A stretch of DNA of 22,952 nt, from positions 1 to 22,952 of IMG/VR virus record IMGVR_UViG_3300046746_000366; one strand, given 5' to 3'. The stretch is from a virus. Made by a program: the position numbers and the translations under genes. Under the pieces are notes generated by a model, which ran no database searches, was not told the DNA's origin, and was given only the letters and a program-made list of their open reading frames with translations. Positions 19,438 through 22,952 of this stretch are shown in pieces (positions within the stretch are counted from its first letter, which is position 1; the number at the start of each line of letters is the position of its first letter).

Positions 19438-19447
19438 AGGTATCTCC

Positions 19448-19669
19448 TTATTTATAATATAATGCGCTTATAAGCGCGCCAATAACGCTCAGTAATCCAG
19501 TAATAAAAGTTGCGTTAAGCCGCAACATAATGGTTTTAACGTTCTTTCTATGTTCGTCCAGTAGCTGAGTCATGTGTGTCAATTCCCTACTTATCTCCGC
19601 AACGCGGACTTCAAGTTTATGCGCTCGTTCTGATACATCATCCAATTTGCGTTTGTCGTAGGCGTCCAC
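19448..19669 (-). CDS. Coiled-coil protein with C-terminal membrane anchor, XhlA-like
   Basis: A 73-residue protein from GTG 19669. Residues 1-45 form a charged helix with heptad character (LDDVSERAHKLEVRVAEISR), and residues 50-71 a single membrane segment (FITGLLSVIGALISALYY) ending in lysine. This arrangement, a coiled coil then one C-terminal transmembrane helix, is that of XhlA-like proteins, which work with holins in lysis. No good Shine-Dalgarno is seen. It lies 10 bp upstream of the holin-like gene. Confidence 0.65.
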   Translation of the reverse strand: MDAYDKRKLDDVSERAHKLEVRVAEISRELTHMTQLLDEHRKNVKTIMLRLNATFITGLLSVIGALISALYYK

Positions 19670-19730
19670 ACACAGGTATTATGACACGCGTTCGGTAGTT
19701 TTGTCCATAGACGAGTGCGTGTTTTTTTGG

Positions 19731-19964
19731 CTAATTTAATGAATCCAATAGAGTTTGTATCTCTGTTTTTTCACTTTCGTCGGCTACTTCTTCGTAGTGC
19801 GGGTTAGATATAAGAAACGTAATCGCCTTTTTTAAATTTTCTTTTAAGGTAGTTAACTCAGATTTGTGTTTAATTCCGATATTATCTAAGGCATCGCGCA
19901 CGTTTAGCATATTGTTATAAGCGTTTAGTAATTCTTGGTTGTCTTTTATGTTTTTAATTGTCAT
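19731..19964 (-). CDS. Small helical phage protein
   Basis: A 77-residue protein that is almost all helical: NQELLNAYNNMLNVRDALD and LKENLKKAITFLISNP, with an acidic C-terminus (EEVADESEKTEIQTLLDSL). Its ATG overlaps the tail-fibre stop by 11 bases, so it is co-expressed with the fibre and could be a fibre chaperone or an attached small protein; nothing in the sequence proves this. Family not recognised. Confidence 0.65.
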   Translation of the reverse strand: MTIKNIKDNQELLNAYNNMLNVRDALDNIGIKHKSELTTLKENLKKAITFLISNPHYEEVADESEKTEIQTLLDSLN

Positions 19965-22224
19965 TAGTTGTTTGCTCCTTGGTGCTGTTCACCTTATATT
20001 CTACACCGTATTTAGTAAATTCGTCTACTGCTAATTTATCTTTCCGATCGCCAAAGATCAAAATATTGTAGGTACCCGACTGCTCGCATACTATTTTTGC
20101 CCGCTTGCCTCCATCGATTACCTCGCCCCATGCTCGCCCAAAATGCTTAAATGGGTTAGCCCACACTAAACTGTCTTTGTTTAAATGTTCAAAGTAATCG
20201 GGCAAGTCTATGTAGTTCTCGCCTTCACGGCACTCAAGCTGGTACTTGTATATATTACCCCCTGCACTTGGTGTTTCCACAAAGTAATGACGCAACCGGT
20301 GTGTGTCGGTTTTTGCTGGGTCTGGGTGTGCAATGTCAAATGAACCTGAGCCTTTGGACATCGCCCCCGTAACATTTAAACTACCGTAAATGTAGGTGTT
20401 CTTTGTACCTCCGCCGTGAATGTTAAATCGCATGATTAAATCGTCACCATTCCACCCGTGGGGTACGTGAATATCCATTGCCCCATTGACAGTTGAGTAT
20501 CCGCCCCCGGAGCTTCCATACGCATAGCCATAATACCGCATCCAATTATAAGTTCCGGTTCTAAACCCAGAATTTCTACGAACCTTAATGTGCTCATCTA
20601 GCACTATATGGCTTAATTCAGAAGTTCCCCCAGCATCAAGGTATCTTGACGAATTGTTTGAGTCAACAAATCGGGGGCAATGAAAAAAACCGTCATTAAG
20701 ATCAAACCAACTCCATTCACCACCCATTTGATCCCACCCACCTGAAAAATCATCGGATTGGTTATTTAGATGGGGTAAAAAATAAGCTCGATTACTATTT
20801 ACATGAATAGTAAATTCACGATTGCTGTCCGTATCATTAAAATGAATTGACGGGCTAGTGCCTCGGATATTAATTCCATCGTCACACTCAAAGCTGCCGT
20901 CAATTATAAAATCACCATTCTGACTCATTCTTGCCATTTGGGAATTATCGTTTCGAAACAGAATGTCACCGTCCCCAAGTGCATTAATAAATGTGTGAGA
21001 GTTTGTTCCAAACAAGAATCTATAATCATTTTCCCCATTGACCCAAACACCCCCATACCCTGTATACGACGGATGTTGCCCTATACTCACATCAACGTTA
21101 GACGTTGTCCCTGCCCTAATATTACCCAGCACCTGTAAACGCTCGCTAGGCTGATTTGTACCCACCCCGACTTTTCGAGTATAGGTATTTACAGCAAGGT
21201 CAACATTTCCATCGTGGTCTAAAAATTGAATTACACCGTCATTCGATTGCTTGATGTTAAAAGTCGATCCCCCTGTTGCGTACATCGTCAAACGATCGGT
21301 TGTGTTTGTTCCCTCTTTTGCTCTAAATCTCAACCCCCCAGCTTCGTTGTTTACGCCTTCAATTACAGCCTTTGTAGCTGGCGCACTATTTCCAATACCG
21401 ACATTCCCGCCTGTATCTTGTAATATGACTGTACCACTTGAATTTCCAGAGCGTATGTACCAATCAGCGTTAGACCCTGCGTGTATATATGATCCGTTAG
21501 GTGTATTTGATTTGGTGGTTTGTAACGCCATGGTATTTCCGGAACCACCTATTAGATCAAATTTTGAAGATGGCGCAAATGTTCCTATACCGACATCTCC
21601 TGCGTCCGATAGTGTAATTCCTTGGGTTCCTGAATCGTCTAATATTGATATTCCAGCATTACTTCTGGCACGAATCCCCTCTGTCGCTAAATGCTGCCCG
21701 CTGTTTTGGGTAAATGAATCTCTCGGGTCCACTCCCCCAGCATTAGCGTCTACGTAGTCCTTAATTGCTTTAGCACTAGCTAACGTATCGTCGTTTGCGC
21801 TTACGCTTGATAAATCTGTATCTAATACCCCCGGTTTTAGATTATCAGCTTCTAAGTTGCTGACCGTTGTATTGTCGGCGTCTACGGTAGGTAGGCGAGA
21901 TTCCGGTATCGTACCGCTTGTGAGATTCGTAGCGTCTTGGCGTTTAGTATCCAATTCGTCAATGGCTGCTTTGACGGTGCCCGATGATAGCGACGAGTCG
22001 GCGTTATTGTAAATCACCTTGTTTGCTTCAATACCGTCCGCAAACACCCACGCCGCGCCATCCCACCGGTAAAGCCCTTTGATTTTTCGGTTAATGCCGA
22101 TAACGCCTGTGGTTGTCTTTACAGCAAATAAATCGCCTAACTCACCGGTGGTCGGTAAATCCGCAAACGCGTTAACTTGCCCCTTGATCGGGGAGTCCGC
22201 CCCAACAAATAAATCCTCTAGCAC
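19954..22224 (-). CDS. Tail fibre protein
   Basis: A 756-residue protein from GTG 22224, with GGAGG 7 bases upstream. The N-terminal part has FADLPTTGELGDLFAV and GLYRWDGAAWVFADG, repeated in phage fibres and their virion-attachment regions. Next is an Asn/Asp/Ser-rich shaft (TSGTIPESRLPTVDADNTTV) and three 'VGIG' units (DVGIGTFAPSSKFDL, NVGIGNSAPATKAVI, KVGVGTNQPSERLQV) common in marine phage fibres. The C-terminal 120 residues (THRLRHYFVETPSAGGNIY ... SGTYNILIFGDRKDKLAVD) form a distinct domain I have seen in cyanophage-type fibres. No peptidase S74 chaperone signature is visible. It should bind the host surface. Confidence 0.85.
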   Translation of the reverse strand: MLEDLFVGADSPIKGQVNAFADLPTTGELGDLFAVKTTTGVIGINRKIKGLYRWDGAAWVFADGIEANKVIYNNADSSLSSGTVKAAIDELDTKRQDATNLTSGTIPESRLPTVDADNTTVSNLEADNLKPGVLDTDLSSVSANDDTLASAKAIKDYVDANAGGVDPRDSFTQNSGQHLATEGIRARSNAGISILDDSGTQGITLSDAGDVGIGTFAPSSKFDLIGGSGNTMALQTTKSNTPNGSYIHAGSNADWYIRSGNSSGTVILQDTGGNVGIGNSAPATKAVIEGVNNEAGGLRFRAKEGTNTTDRLTMYATGGSTFNIKQSNDGVIQFLDHDGNVDLAVNTYTRKVGVGTNQPSERLQVLGNIRAGTTSNVDVSIGQHPSYTGYGGVWVNGENDYRFLFGTNSHTFINALGDGDILFRNDNSQMARMSQNGDFIIDGSFECDDGINIRGTSPSIHFNDTDSNREFTIHVNSNRAYFLPHLNNQSDDFSGGWDQMGGEWSWFDLNDGFFHCPRFVDSNNSSRYLDAGGTSELSHIVLDEHIKVRRNSGFRTGTYNWMRYYGYAYGSSGGGYSTVNGAMDIHVPHGWNGDDLIMRFNIHGGGTKNTYIYGSLNVTGAMSKGSGSFDIAHPDPAKTDTHRLRHYFVETPSAGGNIYKYQLECREGENYIDLPDYFEHLNKDSLVWANPFKHFGRAWGEVIDGGKRAKIVCEQSGTYNILIFGDRKDKLAVDEFTKYGVEYKVNSTKEQTTNDN

Positions 22225-22544
22225 TATACTACCTCCGAAACGCGTACGCTAAACGTTATACTTGTTGACGCATTAGTGACGATGTTAATTCCTAACGCTA
22301 CCATTGGAGCCGACGTCGCTTTAATCCACACGTTTCCAGTGACACCGGCTAACACGTTGGTCGCAATCGTGTCTCGAATTTGTGGGGTCGTTGAAATCAA
22401 TACCGCTTCCAAGTTTATGTTATCTGACGACGACCCACCCTCAATACGCACGGTCGCTCGCGCGTTACCTTGCAAGTAAATAAGCGGTTGCTGCCCCGTC
22501 TCGGTTGTGTAAGTCTGTATAATGTCCCGAGAATAGTGCGCCAT
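22224..22544 (-). CDS. Small beta-rich virion-associated protein (putative)
   Basis: A 106-residue protein, rich in Thr, Ser, Val and Ile, with alternating strands (ARATVRIEGG, INLEAVLISTTP, NVWIKATSAPM, SITFSVRVSEVV). No cysteine, no signal peptide. It could be a fibre base or decoration protein. Its stop shares a base with the fibre start (TAGTG) and its start with the upstream stop (TAATG), so the three genes form one translated unit. Function inferred only from position. Confidence 0.7.
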   Translation of the reverse strand: MAHYSRDIIQTYTTETGQQPLIYLQGNARATVRIEGGSSSDNINLEAVLISTTPQIRDTIATNVLAGVTGNVWIKATSAPMVALGINIVTNASTSITFSVRVSEVV

Positions 22545-22952
22545 TAATCAGCCCAGTGTTTGTCGTCGGCGCAATCAAACGTCTCTAATTGCTTCACCGT
22601 ATATTTTGCAATTTTTAACTCGAGCGCGTTTGACTTCACCCGTATGTTTTCAATAAACGTCACCATGTCTCGGTATGCGTCTTGCTCAAACGCTTGAGCG
22701 TAAATTAAGTTAAGCTGCTTTGTGATCGGGTAAATCGCTGTGATCCGGCGATACGCTTCTTGTTTGATACCTTGACAGTAGTGTTGCCGGACCTCTTCGA
22801 TAAAAAACTGCTTTTCTAAAACTGTTGAAAACTCATTAATTGGGTTAAGTGCGTACAACTCTTGTTTTAATTGGTCTGTTAATTCCAAAAGCTCAACAGC
22901 GTTATCCCCACCAATGTCTTGATTGGCAGAGACAATGTATTGATTTTGGATA
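22544..22952 (-). CDS. Partial tail-associated protein (runs off the right edge)
   Basis: The minus-strand frame is open from the window edge to TAA 22546-22544. The internal TTG at 22888 is not needed as a start, since the codons before it (reading QNQYIVSANQDIGGDNAVEL) look coding. The visible C-terminal 135 residues are helical with a YAL-PIN-EFSTVLEKQ region and IKQEAYRRITAIYPITKQLN, then AYRDMVTFIENIRVKSNALE. The 'EAYRRI...P...KQxNL...IxxIRxxSNALE' order resembles the C-terminal part of tail-fibre-associated phage proteins that have this helical pair. The real N-terminus lies to the right of the window. Confidence 0.75.
   Translation of the reverse strand, partial: IQNQYIVSANQDIGGDNAVELLELTDQLKQELYALNPINEFSTVLEKQFFIEEVRQHYCQGIKQEAYRRITAIYPITKQLNLIYAQAFEQDAYRDMVTFIENIRVKSNALELKIAKYTVKQLETFDCADDKHWAD

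Noticed and set aside
19680-19726. Terminator hairpin with arms around acacgc and gcgtgt followed by a T run on the plus strand
   Set aside because: The stem is only six or seven base pairs with a loop of about 27 bases, and it points in the direction with no gene upstream.
21251-21757. Plus-strand frame of 168 codons inside the tail-fibre gene
   Set aside because: It is antisense to a well-supported fibre with clear VGIG units and has shadow-like Pro/Cys/Ser composition.
19954-22224. Peptidase S74 intramolecular chaperone at the fibre end
   Set aside because: The C-terminus has a different domain and no Ser-Lys S74 catalytic region is visible.

Overview
The window is part of the genome of a tailed double-stranded DNA bacteriophage (Caudoviricetes). 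It carries a small-terminase-like gene, a phage replication set (Prim-Pol/VapE primase-helicase, SNF2 helicase, DUF2800 nuclease, DUF2815 ssDNA-binding protein, family A DNA polymerase, RuvC-like resolvase), a lysis-type cluster and a tail fibre. No integrase, transposase, tRNA or CRISPR array was seen. The host cannot be named. The secreted nuclease with a Gram-negative-type signal peptide and the fibre, which resembles fibres of marine phages, make a marine Gram-negative host plausible; this is inference.

Layout. Positions 1-1171 are on the minus strand: a partial gene, a zinc-ribbon protein, a small-terminase-like protein and a weak ORF containing a perfect 48-bp in-frame duplication. Positions 1172-2400 form a control region around two or three small early genes. 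It holds a good minus-strand promoter, a 14-bp GC palindrome, a strong plus-strand promoter at 1830-1858, an A+T-rich tract, an array of repeated motifs and 17-bp palindromes (three motif copies exactly 33 bp apart), and an extended -10 promoter at 2320-2348. It is the best origin or master-operator candidate in the window.

Positions 2401-18415 are a long plus-strand transcript of tightly overlapping genes. They start with a conserved early protein and a possible sliding-clamp-like protein. Next come an octapeptide-repeat protein, a pentapeptide-repeat protein and an unknown protein, a group bounded by two copies of a 54-bp direct repeat. Small proteins and the Prim-Pol/VapE protein follow. 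Then come three consecutive DUF4116 genes with 21 repeats of 25 residues, a membrane protein, DUF3310, SNF2 helicase, an HD alarmone-hydrolase-like protein, DUF2800, DUF2815 and DNA polymerase. A structured intergenic segment precedes the RuvC-like gene.

Positions 18403-22952 are on the minus strand and converge on the replication block with a 13-bp overlap of stop regions. In transcription order they hold a partial tail-associated gene, a small beta-rich protein, the tail fibre, a small helical protein, two membrane proteins of holin type, a DUF5675 protein and a secreted staphylococcal-nuclease-like protein.

The least explained content is the cluster of three kinds of repeat (solenoid) proteins inside the replication operon, the 33-bp-periodic array, and the paired inverted repeats upstream of the RuvC-like gene.
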